Shown here: positions 57,131 to 64,000 of the stretch, one piece after another
How the letters are laid out: each line of letters begins with the position of its first letter
Numbering within the stretch: position 1 is the first letter of the stretch
DNA from: Variovorax boronicumulans
Lineage (GTDB): Bacteria > Pseudomonadota > Gammaproteobacteria > Burkholderiales > Burkholderiaceae_C
Reading direction: 5' to 3'
Assembly: GCF_019352895.1 (NCBI RefSeq)
Contig: NZ_JAAAFX010000004.1
Location: 1,910,245-1,974,244 of the forward strand
DNA length: 64,000 bases
The notes under the pieces: generated by a model
Databases searched by the model: none
The model's input: only the letters and a program-made list of their open reading frames with translations
Told to the model about the DNA's origin: nothing
Program-made: the position numbers and the translations under genes

Positions 57131-57276
57131 GCAGGCACCCGCATGGCGCTGATGCGCTTGGCCTCGGGGAAGTTCTCCATCGCCACGATGACGGCGTCGA
57201 AGCCGTCGGCGTAGAGGCCGTGGTGCTCGCCGATCGAGCCGTCGCGCATGACGATGCGCAGGAGGTAGGTCTTCAT
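57127..57276 (-). CDS. Small phage protein, 49 residues
   Basis: Begins MKTYLLRIVMRDGSIGEHHG and ends ISAMRVPA; a compact beta-alpha-beta pattern reminiscent of ribbon-helix or ferredoxin-like small proteins. It starts by overlapping the MuB-like gene stop as ATGA and ends overlapping the 54-residue gene start, so coupling supports it. Unknown function. Confidence 0.6.
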   Translation of the reverse strand: MKTYLLRIVMRDGSIGEHHGLYADGFDAVIVAMENFPEAKRISAMRVPA

Positions 57277-58508
57277 TCGGCCCTCGCGACGGCAGCGATC
57301 AGCCCGGCGGTCACCTTGGTGGCGCCGATCTTCACGGCTTCGTTCATCGCCGCGCTGACCAAGTTGTTGATCGCCAGCGGGTGGCACAGAGACAGGCTGC
57401 GCGTCTCCCGGCCGCTGCGGGTGCTCTCCGTCACGGCTTGGCGCAGGCGGGTCCGGATCTCCACGATTGCGTCCGGCGCCATGAGTGCGTCCAGGTCGAG
57501 GTCGACGCGGCTGAACTTGTGGCGCAGGTAGGCCTCGACGTGGTTGTCGAGCGGCGGCAGCTTGACCATCTCGCAGCGCTGCACCACCTCGCGCACCTCG
57601 GGGTTGCGCTCGGAGAGCTTCAGCTCCAGCTCCGTCTGGCCGATCAGGATGATCGCCAGCAGCTTCTTGAAGCCGTCCTGCAGCTCGTAGAAGCGCTTGA
57701 GGTGCTTGAGCGTGGGGGTGGCGAGGTCGTGGGCCTCTTCGATGATCACAACGTGCTTGCGGCCGATCTGCGCGCTCGCCTTGAGGATGTCGTGCATCTG
57801 GCCCGAGCGCTGGCTCGTTGCGGCGCGCAGCGAGGTGCCCGGCGACACAGCGCGGATGACGGCACCGGTGATGTCTTCTGCCTTGAGCGGGCGCCCCTTG
57901 CGCTCCGAGGAGGCCATGCCGAGAACGTAGGGCTCGATGACCGTGATCGGCTCGCCGCTGGTGTTGATCCACTCGTTAAGGTCGTGGCGCAGCGTGCTCT
58001 TGCCGCCACCGCTCTCTGCGATCACGGCTAGCATGCCGCCGTGCTTGGCCGTCTGGCGCATCGACGCGCGCACGTACCGGATGTCATCCGAGAGGAAGAC
58101 GTCCGCTTCGCTCTCCATTTCGCCGGTGAAAGGGTCGCGGAGGATCTTGAAGTGGGCGCGCGCGGCGCGATCGATGGTGTGTTTCCGCAGTAGCATGTTC
58201 TCGTCCTCGGTTTTTGAATGGGCTTGGGGGCCGGAGTGAGCGGGGCAACCCGCCATCGGGCACATCGCGTTGGCGCGCGGTGTGTCCGGTGCTTCGTTAA
58301 ACGCGACGGCCACCATGGCCTCGTCCGCGCCGTTGGCTCGCAGGAATTTCGCGGTGCGCTCCTGCAGCTGTGCTTTCCCGCCATGGCCTTTGGGCCAGTG
58401 GTCGAGGTTGATCATTAAATTGACGGTGGCGCCCGATACGCCCAGGTGGCGAGCGAGATCGGACTGCTTGCGCTTGACGCTCGTGAGTGCGGTTTTCAGG
58501 TTGAGCAT
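57273..58508 (-). CDS. ExeA/MuB-like AAA ATPase, transposition target-selection protein
   Basis: 411 residues. An N-terminal Cro-like HTH (SDLARHLGVSGATVNLMINL) is followed by a poorly conserved linker and an AAA+ domain: Walker A ESGGGKST (165-172), Walker B HVVIIEEAHD (252-261) and an IILIGQTELELKL sensor segment. BcepMu-family phages carry an ExeA homologue in this position, which takes the place of Mu B in choosing targets and activating the transposase. The gene lies 7 bases after the transposase stop. Confidence 0.87.
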   Translation of the reverse strand: MLNLKTALTSVKRKQSDLARHLGVSGATVNLMINLDHWPKGHGGKAQLQERTAKFLRANGADEAMVAVAFNEAPDTPRANAMCPMAGCPAHSGPQAHSKTEDENMLLRKHTIDRAARAHFKILRDPFTGEMESEADVFLSDDIRYVRASMRQTAKHGGMLAVIAESGGGKSTLRHDLNEWINTSGEPITVIEPYVLGMASSERKGRPLKAEDITGAVIRAVSPGTSLRAATSQRSGQMHDILKASAQIGRKHVVIIEEAHDLATPTLKHLKRFYELQDGFKKLLAIILIGQTELELKLSERNPEVREVVQRCEMVKLPPLDNHVEAYLRHKFSRVDLDLDALMAPDAIVEIRTRLRQAVTESTRSGRETRSLSLCHPLAINNLVSAAMNEAVKIGATKVTAGLIAAVARAE

Positions 58509-58515
58509 GGATTCC

Positions 58516-60303
58516 TCAGACCGCGCGCAGGCCACCGGCCGCACGCATGGGTTCCGCCTGGACCGGCGCGGTGAATTGCGCGATCAGCGCGTCGATCTGG
58601 TCCTCCGGCACGCCTTCTGCGTATCGGGCCGTCATGAAGGCGTTCTCGTCTGCCGTCAGGTAGCGACCGATGCCCTTCACCACCCGCAACATCGCCTCGA
58701 CAGCGTCCAGCCGTGCGGGTTCGATGCGTGCGTGCGCTGGTGCCTCGATTTCGGAGCCCGTGCGTGGCAGGTAGGTCGGCTGCTCGATGTCCTGCAGGTA
58801 GCTGTGTGCGACCAGCTTTCCCTCGAAGGGCGCCGTCTTCTTGTCCCGTGCCGCCTTGACCTCGTCCGCACCCATGCCGGGGTATGCCTTAGCGTCCATG
58901 CTGGCCGTGGCGTGCTGGGCCTCTGTGCGCGGCATCGCCTTGTATTCGGCGCCGATCTCAGCTGCAGCTTCGAGCTGGCCGAAGCGGTCGAAGCCCTGGA
59001 CCGGCTCGACGCGGTGGATCAGCATTTCGCCGTCGTAGCGCGGCACCTCGACCTGGATGGCGCACTCGCCGTACACCAGGGCGCGCACCTGCACTTTGTC
59101 GCCGACGCTGATGCCGTCCAGGCCGCGCAGGCTGTAGTCGGCTGGGCGATCGGCGGACGGATGGCGGAAGCTGATGGTCAGGTTCGGGCGGACCAGGCGG
59201 TCGACCTCGCGGCTCGCCATCAGGGCGCGGCAGACGTCGACCGGCGGCAGCAAGCGGAGCTGGTCCTCCGTGATGAGCTGCCACAGGTCGTAGCGTGCGG
59301 TCGCGCCCACCATGCCGCGGCGGCGCAGGCGCGTGTCCTGCCCGGGGATCAGGTTCGCGCAGTAGGAGTTGGCCCAGGCGCTCGCAGCGGCGTTGAGTTG
59401 CTCGACGTTTTCGACGGGCTCGAACCGCAGCCGTGACTCGAACTGCGTCTCGACGATGTTGTTCGCGTTCTCGACGCCGCCCTTGGCCCGAGCGTTGCCT
59501 GCTTGATGGTCCAGTGGCGTGACTTCGAGCTGCTTGAGCAGATTCTTGATCGCGGCCGACTGGTTGGCGCTGCCCTTGTCCCACAGCATGAATTTCGGCA
59601 CGCCGCGGAACAGCCGGCCTGGCTGCACGCCCCAGGCGAACATGAGGAAGTTGAAGAGGTTGTGCTGGTCTTCGCCGGCCGCCTCGCAGTACCAGGGCAC
59701 GATGGTGGCGCTGGCCTTGTCGTACATGACGTAGCGGTACACCTTGAACTTCACCTTCGCCATGGCGTCCAGCTTGTTCTTGTAGAACTCGCTGTCGCGC
59801 ACGATGTATTGGCGGTCCTTGAGGTAGTACACCAGGCACAGCGACGGATCGACCTGGTGCGTGTGGTTCGGGTGCGGCGCGCGCAGCTCCTGGACAGGAG
59901 CCGCGACGCGCTGCGCCGCCACGTTGAGCTTGCGGTCGCGCAACAGGGTGTTGAGGCGGCTGTTGCCGACGCCGAACTCGATGCCGTTCATTTCCAGCAT
60001 GCCGCGCGCGGTGGTGGTGAACAGCGTTTGCTTCCCGTTCTCCCGCACAGCTTCGCGCTGCGCAGCGCCCAAGGTGGCGAGCGCGTCGAGCGATACGCTG
60101 GTCGAGCCCTTGTCGCAGCGTGCGCGACGGCCCGACGACCAACCCACGGCCGCCTTGAGCTGGCGATACACGGTCTGCGGCGACCAGTCCAGGAACTCAG
60201 CGGCCTCGCGCACCAGCGGCGTCGCGCCGCCATGGCCGACGGCGTCCAGGCGCTGGGCTAGCCCACGCATGTAGTCGTGAATCTCGGGTGAAAGTGCGGG
60301 CAT
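58516..60303 (-). CDS. DDE transposase of BcepMu type (Mu A-like, rve domain)
   Basis: 595 residues. The N-terminal 130 residues form HTH-like end-binding domains (WSPQTVYRQLKAAVGW). The integrase core follows with D152 (HTHQVDPSLCL), D242 (FMLWDKGSANQS) and E278 (KGGVENANNIVE), giving an exact D-35-E spacing for the last pair. The Mu-type C-terminal domain with a beta-barrel (MLIHRVEPVQGF region) comes after. Length is intermediate between Mu A (663) and IS-type transposases, as in the BcepMu lineage. It catalyses strand transfer for both integration and replicative transposition. Start at 60303, 13 bases after the previous stop. All catalytic residues are intact. Confidence 0.92.
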   Translation of the reverse strand: MPALSPEIHDYMRGLAQRLDAVGHGGATPLVREAAEFLDWSPQTVYRQLKAAVGWSSGRRARCDKGSTSVSLDALATLGAAQREAVRENGKQTLFTTTARGMLEMNGIEFGVGNSRLNTLLRDRKLNVAAQRVAAPVQELRAPHPNHTHQVDPSLCLVYYLKDRQYIVRDSEFYKNKLDAMAKVKFKVYRYVMYDKASATIVPWYCEAAGEDQHNLFNFLMFAWGVQPGRLFRGVPKFMLWDKGSANQSAAIKNLLKQLEVTPLDHQAGNARAKGGVENANNIVETQFESRLRFEPVENVEQLNAAASAWANSYCANLIPGQDTRLRRRGMVGATARYDLWQLITEDQLRLLPPVDVCRALMASREVDRLVRPNLTISFRHPSADRPADYSLRGLDGISVGDKVQVRALVYGECAIQVEVPRYDGEMLIHRVEPVQGFDRFGQLEAAAEIGAEYKAMPRTEAQHATASMDAKAYPGMGADEVKAARDKKTAPFEGKLVAHSYLQDIEQPTYLPRTGSEIEAPAHARIEPARLDAVEAMLRVVKGIGRYLTADENAFMTARYAEGVPEDQIDALIAQFTAPVQAEPMRAAGGLRAV

Positions 60304-60316
60304 GGCTTCGACCACC

Positions 60317-61237
60317 TCAGCCACGTTCGCCGACCGCCATCTGGTACTGGCGGGCCTCGTCGATGTAGGCGCCGAAGCGCGTTTCGATCTCGACCTGGAG
60401 TGCACCGACCGCGCTCGCGGTGCGGTTGACCGAGTCGTCCAGGCTGAGCAGCACGAGCTTCACGCTGGTGGGCAGTTCGTTGTTGGCGCCGTCGCCGGGC
60501 TCTTCGTTCCACCAGGCCTCCAACGCAATGACCGCCTCGTGGTGCGCAGCCAGTGCCTTCTCCAGGAGGCTCTGGCGTTCGGCGATCTCCAGCTGGAAGG
60601 GAGTGATGCGCTCGTCGAGCGGCACAGCGACGGGTCGCTTGCCGGCCAGCTTCTTCTCCAGAGCGTCGCGCTCGGCTTCGGCCTTCTTGCGCTTCGTAGC
60701 GTTGAACTCGGCATCCTTCTCGGACTGGCGCAGCGCCGCGCGCAGCTCGCTCGGGCTCATACGCTCAATGTTGTCGATTTCCTGAAGGTTTTCGAGGATG
60801 TCGTCGTCATGGGTGACCAACTCCAGGAAGGCGCTGGCGCTCTTCACCTGCGTGCTCAAAGCCGCCAAATTGGCGGATTTGGCCGTTTTGGCCGCGGCCT
60901 GCATGAAGCGCTGCGCGGTGCGATCCGAGAAGCCGAGCAGCTCGACGCGCGCCTTGAAGTCCCCGTGCGGCGTCATCTGCTTCAGCAGCAAGAGGCGCTT
61001 TCCGCTCTCGAGGAGAGCTTCCACCGAGCGGCGCTGATAGAACCGAATCTCGTCTTCGAGCGTGCCGACCGACAACTGGCCGTCGTAGCCCAGCGAGAGC
61101 GCCAGCTCTTGCACTTTGCCTTGCGCTTCGTCTTGCAGACGGACCAGCTCCGCGCCTGCCTCTTCGGCTCGCGCGAGGGCCCCTTCGTTGACGATTGCCC
61201 CCTGAACCGGGGGCGTTTTTGTAGCCGTTCGTGCCAT
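60317..61237 (-). CDS. Phage early coiled-coil protein (DUF3102-like)
   Basis: 306 residues, acidic to basic with strong helical content. GDFKARVELLGFSDRTAQRFM near 90-110 resembles the DUF3102/phage KfrA-like HTH-coil proteins, then a coiled coil at about 180-215 (LRQSEKDAEFNATKRKKAEA). AGGAAGAC precedes the ATG at 61237. Position directly upstream of the transposase suggests a regulatory or replication role; not proved. Confidence 0.65.
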   Translation of the reverse strand: MARTATKTPPVQGAIVNEGALARAEEAGAELVRLQDEAQGKVQELALSLGYDGQLSVGTLEDEIRFYQRRSVEALLESGKRLLLLKQMTPHGDFKARVELLGFSDRTAQRFMQAAAKTAKSANLAALSTQVKSASAFLELVTHDDDILENLQEIDNIERMSPSELRAALRQSEKDAEFNATKRKKAEAERDALEKKLAGKRPVAVPLDERITPFQLEIAERQSLLEKALAAHHEAVIALEAWWNEEPGDGANNELPTSVKLVLLSLDDSVNRTASAVGALQVEIETRFGAYIDEARQYQMAVGERG

Positions 61238-61253
61238 GGCTGTCTTCCTTGCT

Positions 61254-61568
61254 CTATTGGGAAATGGTGAAATTGCGGCGCACCTCGGCGAGCTGCTGCT
61301 CGTGCTTGTCGAGGGCGGAAAGGGTTGTGATGCCGACGCGGGCTGCGGAGCGACCAATTCGGAAGCGGCCAGACGACTCGTCCTTCACCGCCCAGCCGCA
61401 CTCGATCAGCGCCGCGGCCGTCCGAGTGACATAGCTGGGCGGGCAGCGCATCGCTGCGGCGAGGTCCTTGTTCGTCAGGCCGCGGAGCGGTTCGCTGGCG
61501 AGCAGCTCGACCATGCGCAGTGCGCGGAGCACCATCGCGCTTCCCTTCGATTCGTCGGCTGCGCTCAT
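61254..61568 (-). CDS. IclR-type winged-helix DNA-binding protein
   Basis: 104 residues. The N-terminal 70 residues match an IclR HTH (ALRMVELLASEPLRGLTNKD, then LAAAMRCPPSYVTRTAAALIECGW) without the effector domain. Such short IclR-like proteins occur in Mu-like early regions as regulators. The start overlaps the preceding gene stop as ATGA. Confidence 0.75.
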   Translation of the reverse strand: MSAADESKGSAMVLRALRMVELLASEPLRGLTNKDLAAAMRCPPSYVTRTAAALIECGWAVKDESSGRFRIGRSAARVGITTLSALDKHEQQLAEVRRNFTISQ

Positions 61569-61762
61569 TGCCGGGCTCCTTCCATCGGTACGAGTTCAAG
61601 GTCGGGCGCCGGGCCGCGCAGCGGCACCTTGTGAATGCCCCGAACGGTCGGCACGTCAAGCCGGGCTTGGCCGAGTACTTCGTGGAGGTACTCCGCAGGG
61701 CTGATCTCGCGCACGGTCACACCGGGAAGGCTGGGATGCGCGCTGGGGGTGCTGAGGAACAT
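61565..61762 (-). CDS. Hypothetical phage early protein, 65 residues
   Basis: Short soluble protein; YLHEVLGQARLDVPTVRGIH is the only distinctive stretch. A purine-rich AAAGGCG site precedes the ATG at 61762, and the stop overlaps the IclR-like gene start. No family recognised. Coupling and position support it as a gene. Confidence 0.5.
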   Translation of the reverse strand: MFLSTPSAHPSLPGVTVREISPAEYLHEVLGQARLDVPTVRGIHKVPLRGPAPDLELVPMEGARQ

Positions 61763-61773
61763 CGCTGCGCCTT

Positions 61774-62256
61774 TCAGGGGTTGAAGTCGAATTCGGGGTT
61801 GGAGTGCTGGGCGACGTTCGCGCGGTGCCAGGCCATGTCGCCGAGGTGTGCGGAGAGCGCGGCCATCGTCTCGACGGACTCGGCCTTACCCGCGTAGAAG
61901 TCGGTGAGCAACTTGACTGCTGCACTGAAGCCGTTGTGCAGCTCGACGACATCCTTGCTCTTGAGCGGGCGTCCATTCGGGATCTCGACCAGCAGCCGGC
62001 CCTTGCTTGCGGCAAGCCAGCGGGTGAGGAAGTCGATGCCGCAGGCGTTCTCGAAGGGAATCACCAGGTTGGCGGGAATACGACCGTTCTGGAGCCACTT
62101 GTAGAGCGTCCAGTGATCGGTGAGGCCCATCTCGGCGGCGATGCCCTCGACTGACCTATTGAGGCGTTCGCGGGCGTGGTCTTTGCACAGCTCCATCGCA
62201 TGGCGAATGCTGGTGGGCTGGAGCTGCTTCCAATTGCGGCGTGCTGCTGGAATCAT
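61774..62256 (-). CDS. Phage regulatory protein, HTH-containing
   Basis: 160 residues. An HTH-like region at about 30-62 (LNRSVEGIAAEMGLTDHWTLY, then KWLQNGRIPANLV) is followed by a helical part (VVELHNGFSAAVKLLTDFYA). It resembles CII-type phage regulators in layout. The start at 62256 is chosen; an ATG at 62289 would add 11 residues without a ribosome site. It lies 82 bases downstream of the gp16-like gene, with a GCGGCC/GGCCGC hairpin (62278-62297) between. Confidence 0.62.
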   Translation of the reverse strand: MIPAARRNWKQLQPTSIRHAMELCKDHARERLNRSVEGIAAEMGLTDHWTLYKWLQNGRIPANLVIPFENACGIDFLTRWLAASKGRLLVEIPNGRPLKSKDVVELHNGFSAAVKLLTDFYAGKAESVETMAALSAHLGDMAWHRANVAQHSNPEFDFNP

Positions 62257-62338
62257 GGTCGGCGGCCTGGTGGGAAGGCGGCCAAACAAACGGCCGCGTT
62301 GGATAGGTCGAAGCGCATGGGGCGTCGGTACACTTCGA

Positions 62339-62530
62339 TCAATGGGCGGCGTCGGTCGCAGGCTTGAGCCCCAACTTGACGGCGATCTCGTGGGCTTGGC
62401 CGTAGTGGCCCTTGTCGAATCCGTTGACGACGCGAATCACCTTGTTCGCCCGATACCCGTTGTCGCGGGCCCATTGGGAGAAGGTCATGCCGCGCGCACG
62501 GAAGCGCTGCTTGAGTTGGTCGGGGGTCAT
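62339..62530 (-). CDS. BcepMu gp16-family DNA-binding protein (Ner position)
   Basis: 63 residues. It fits the BcepMu gp16 family pattern: LKQRFRARGMTFSQWARDNG followed by YRANKVIRVVNGFDKGHYGQ and AHEIAVKLGLK, an HTH module. It is the first gene of the leftward early operon, directly opposite the repressor, the position held by ner in Mu, where the product limits early transcription. It is the best single marker that the prophage belongs to the BcepMu lineage. Confidence 0.87.
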   Translation of the reverse strand: MTPDQLKQRFRARGMTFSQWARDNGYRANKVIRVVNGFDKGHYGQAHEIAVKLGLKPATDAAH

Positions 62531-62580
62531 TGCCGTGGCTCCTGTGCCAAAGTTGTTTGGTATGTGTGGCGATGAAGTTT

Positions 62581-62630
62581 AGGTTTGATTTTCAAACCTG
62601 GCAAGAGGTTTTGGTTTGATTTCTGAACTT
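62581..62630. promoter_or_regulatory. Repressor operators between early operon and repressor gene
   Basis: AGGTTTGA (62581-62588), a TTT spacer and TCAAACCT (62592-62599) form a perfect 19-base palindrome. A second copy of the half-site, GGTTTGA, occurs at 62613-62619 and is followed by TGAAC, an imperfect palindrome overlapping the repressor start. The region is strongly AT-rich for this genome and lies between divergent early and repressor genes, so these are probable lysogeny operators with the promoters. Confidence 0.7.
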
Positions 62631-63110
62631 TTGAAGCGAGTGATGAGCGAGTGCAACCTGAAGCAGGCCGACTTGTCGGAGCTGCTCGGGGTCTCGCTGA
62701 GCCGCGTCAAGGCGATGACGTCGGGCCGTGTGAAGCACCTGACCCGAGAGGAAAGCGAAGTCCTGATCCGACGGCTGAACATCCGAGCGGATTGGCTGAT
62801 CAATGGCGAAGGGCGGATGTTTGACGAGCCCGAGATTGACCCTGAGTTCACCGCCCAAATGGGGGCGGCCATGCGCACGCTGGAGTTAGTGAAAGCGTTG
62901 CCGCTGACTGACGTGGAGCGATGGCGGCTCGAAGCCCTGATCACGGGTGATGCAGCGGCAGACGCGCTGCTGATTGCCAACGCACTTCGGGCGCAGTCGT
63001 TGCCTCCAGATGAAGCTGCGCTGTTGGACAACTATCGGCACGCTGATGAAGATGGGAGAGAGGCCGCTCGGAGGGTGCTTTCTTCGCTCGCGAAACAGAA
63101 AAGGGCCTGA
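62616..63110 (+). CDS. Prophage repressor (XRE HTH)
   Basis: 164 residues from a TTG start at 62616, preferred because AAGAGG lies 7 bases upstream and the HTH first helix (SELLKRVMSECNLKQADLSE) is then complete; ATG at 62643 would cut into it. The HTH continues LLGVSLSRVKAMTSGRVKHL, and the C-terminal part is helical (PPDEAALLDNYRHADEDGRE). It is the only plus-strand phage regulator and faces the early operon across the operator palindromes, so it should be the lysogeny repressor. No S24 peptidase domain is present, so induction is not by simple RecA-stimulated self-cleavage. Confidence 0.83.
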   Translation: MISELLKRVMSECNLKQADLSELLGVSLSRVKAMTSGRVKHLTREESEVLIRRLNIRADWLINGEGRMFDEPEIDPEFTAQMGAAMRTLELVKALPLTDVERWRLEALITGDAAADALLIANALRAQSLPPDEAALLDNYRHADEDGREAARRVLSSLAKQKRA

Positions 63111-63246
63111 CCGGCGTCCGCCGTGGTTGCGCCTGGTGCTCTGGCTCCTCAACCTCCTGCTGTCGAACCGCGGAGAGCCCGACGAACGCCAGACGATCGT
63201 CGCGCGTGTTGCAGCCGTGGTGGTGACTGTCTTCGGAAGCCTTTAA
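63046..63246 (+). CDS. Possible small membrane protein, 66 residues, overlapping the repressor end
   Basis: The frame starting at ATG 63046 overlaps the last 65 bases of the repressor gene. Its C-terminal two-thirds look real: PPWLRLVLWLLNLLLSNRGE is a membrane or amphipathic segment, and VARVAAVVVTVFGSL a second hydrophobic one. The true start may be a non-ATG codon nearer 63111. It sits between the repressor and the Shedu gene. Low confidence. Confidence 0.35.
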   Translation: MKMGERPLGGCFLRSRNRKGPDRRPPWLRLVLWLLNLLLSNRGEPDERQTIVARVAAVVVTVFGSL

Positions 63247-63363
63247 GCTGCGCGGGCGCTATCGGTCAGCAGCACACATTGGGACGACGCCATACAGAGG
63301 GAATTCACTGCTGCTATGACGGCGACCGCTACCAGGTTGTAGAACGAAGATAAGGTGGAAACA

Positions 63364-64000
63364 ATGGCAGACGACGAGGAAATCCATCGCAACAAGCTCA
63401 CCGGTAAGACCTACATCAGCCCGCAGATCCCCACTCTGAATGGGCCCCTTCGCATTGCATCCAAGGTGATTGATTCCGAGGGCGCCTACTATGCCAAGGT
63501 GAAGAAAGAGGTTGTCCTTCGTCGCACTCCAGCAGCCAGGACTGAGATCGTTGCCAAGTTTCTTGAGGATGACCGCAAGCTCACGGTTCTGACACTCCAG
63601 CAGTTCAACGGGAACAACGGCCAGCCGCACCGTACAAATTTCTCTTTTGTCGGCAGCGAAATCCCGAAGCTTCTGAGCTTCCTCAATGACATCGCTGAAG
63701 TGGAGTTCCAGCATCCCGGCGCAGTCAACATCACAGATGCGGACTTGCACCGGTTGGTGTTGTCGAAGGCGCAGGCGGCGACCTTGGTTCATGACAATCA
63801 GGAAGTCTTCCTTGAAGCGCTCAAGTCTGAAGTCACCAAGAACGATATCGTCGCTTTGGGCTACCGCAAGAAGCAGCTTGGGGTGTTCTCTCAGCTCCTG
63901 AGCGATCCAGAATTTTTTGACCAATGCAAGAGGCAGAAGTCCATCAAAGGCGATGAGCCACTTTGGCAAGCCTTCTTTGAAAAGAATCCTTGGGTGTTTG
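63364..64000 (+). CDS. sduA: Shedu anti-phage defence protein SduA (DUF4263), N-terminal part, cut by window end
   Basis: An open frame from the ATG at 63364 runs off the window; 212 residues are visible. The sequence is soluble, with clearly lower GC than its surroundings. The N-terminal domain is typical of long SduA proteins. The transition near residues 170-212 (KKQLGVFSQLLSDPEFFDQ, then EPLWQAFFEKNPWVF) matches the start of the DUF4263 nuclease domain, where WQxFFExNPWIF is followed by the catalytic PD-(D/E)xK core, which lies beyond 64,000. Shedu is a single-gene anti-phage nuclease system. A weak purine-rich AAGGTGGAAACA precedes the start. Its place after the prophage repressor suggests it is prophage cargo. 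Confidence 0.8.
   Translation, partial: MADDEEIHRNKLTGKTYISPQIPTLNGPLRIASKVIDSEGAYYAKVKKEVVLRRTPAARTEIVAKFLEDDRKLTVLTLQQFNGNNGQPHRTNFSFVGSEIPKLLSFLNDIAEVEFQHPGAVNITDADLHRLVLSKAQAATLVHDNQEVFLEALKSEVTKNDIVALGYRKKQLGVFSQLLSDPEFFDQCKRQKSIKGDEPLWQAFFEKNPWVF

Larger units (their letters stand above)
53000..64000. mobile_element. BcepMu-type transposable prophage, left-end region (extends past the window)
   Basis: From about 53,000 the codon and gene style change to a compact phage operon. Gene order from right to left is a BcepMu gp16-like protein, regulators, DDE transposase, ExeA/MuB-like ATPase, small genes, DUF3164, DUF2786, GemA and Mor, all on the minus strand, diverging from a plus-strand repressor at 62616. 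This is the layout known for BcepMu, where the early region is inverted relative to phage Mu and late genes follow the repressor side. The left terminus should lie between 52,990 and 53,165; a TGTGTC start at 52,988 is one candidate. The right terminus and the structural genes are beyond 64,000, so completeness cannot be judged. Confidence 0.82.

Noticed and set aside
62278..62297. GCGGCC / GGCCGC hairpin after the gp16-like gene as a terminator
   Set aside because: There is no T-run on the minus strand after the stem; at most a weak attenuator.
53166..63110. Idea that the prophage is a deletion remnant with no late genes
   Set aside because: Left of mor is host DNA, but in BcepMu-type phages the late genes lie on the other side, beyond the repressor and the window edge, so their absence here says nothing.

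Overview
The window looks like the chromosome of a high-GC betaproteobacterium of the Comamonadaceae, most likely Variovorax or a close relative. The reasons are the GC-rich codon use, the density of ABC importers and amidohydrolases, a Burkholderiales-type general porin, and a prophage of the BcepMu family at the right end. This placement is an inference from gene content and was not checked by any search.

Positions 1-13,616 hold the end of a branched-chain amino acid (LIV) importer, with permease LivM and ATPase LivG fused in one polypeptide. After it come a small unknown gene, an AstE/aspartoacylase-like hydrolase, and a full Dpp/Opp-type peptide importer. That importer is translationally coupled to an N-formylglutamate amidohydrolase and an M20 hippurate-hydrolase-like enzyme, so the block appears to import and deacylate N-acyl amino acids or short peptides. 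Positions 13,690-19,302 form a divergent cluster: asparaginase, Asp/Glu racemase and an unusual HTH regulator on the minus strand, facing an MFS permease and a D-aminoacylase. Two perfect inverted repeats lie in the shared promoter region. A frameshifted GFA-family gene follows.

Positions 19,915-35,102 are a second catabolic island: an alpha/beta hydrolase, a second complete Opp-type importer, a 700-residue glycoside-hydrolase-like protein, two TRZ/ATZ-type amidohydrolases around an MTAP/PNP-family nucleoside phosphorylase, a MocR regulator and a porin. Together they suggest uptake and breakdown of a purine nucleoside-like or glycosylated compound whose identity cannot be read from the sequence. 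Positions 35,154-37,485 are a LysR/MFS divergent pair.

Positions 37,455-42,716 are one minus-strand run, tonB-exbB-exbD-exbD followed by a sulfonate/nitrate-type ABC importer. Nearby are two aldo/keto reductases, a GrpB-family protein, a TauD/AtsK-type dioxygenase and a RidA protein, which fits organosulfur use. Positions 47,586-52,948 are an iron-siderophore module: sigma factor FecI, FecR, a TonB-dependent receptor with an STN signalling domain, and a PepSY membrane protein.

From about 53,000 to the right edge lies the left-end region of a BcepMu-type transposable prophage. A long tightly coupled minus-strand early operon (BcepMu gp16-like protein, regulators, DDE transposase, ExeA/MuB-like ATPase, DUF3164, DUF2786, GemA, Mor) diverges from a plus-strand repressor. 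Beyond the repressor, and cut by the window edge, is a lower-GC gene whose product matches the N-terminal part of Shedu SduA (DUF4263), an anti-phage nuclease. This is the most notable item: a defence gene at the repressor side of a transposable prophage. Late phage genes are not in the window and would be expected to the right.
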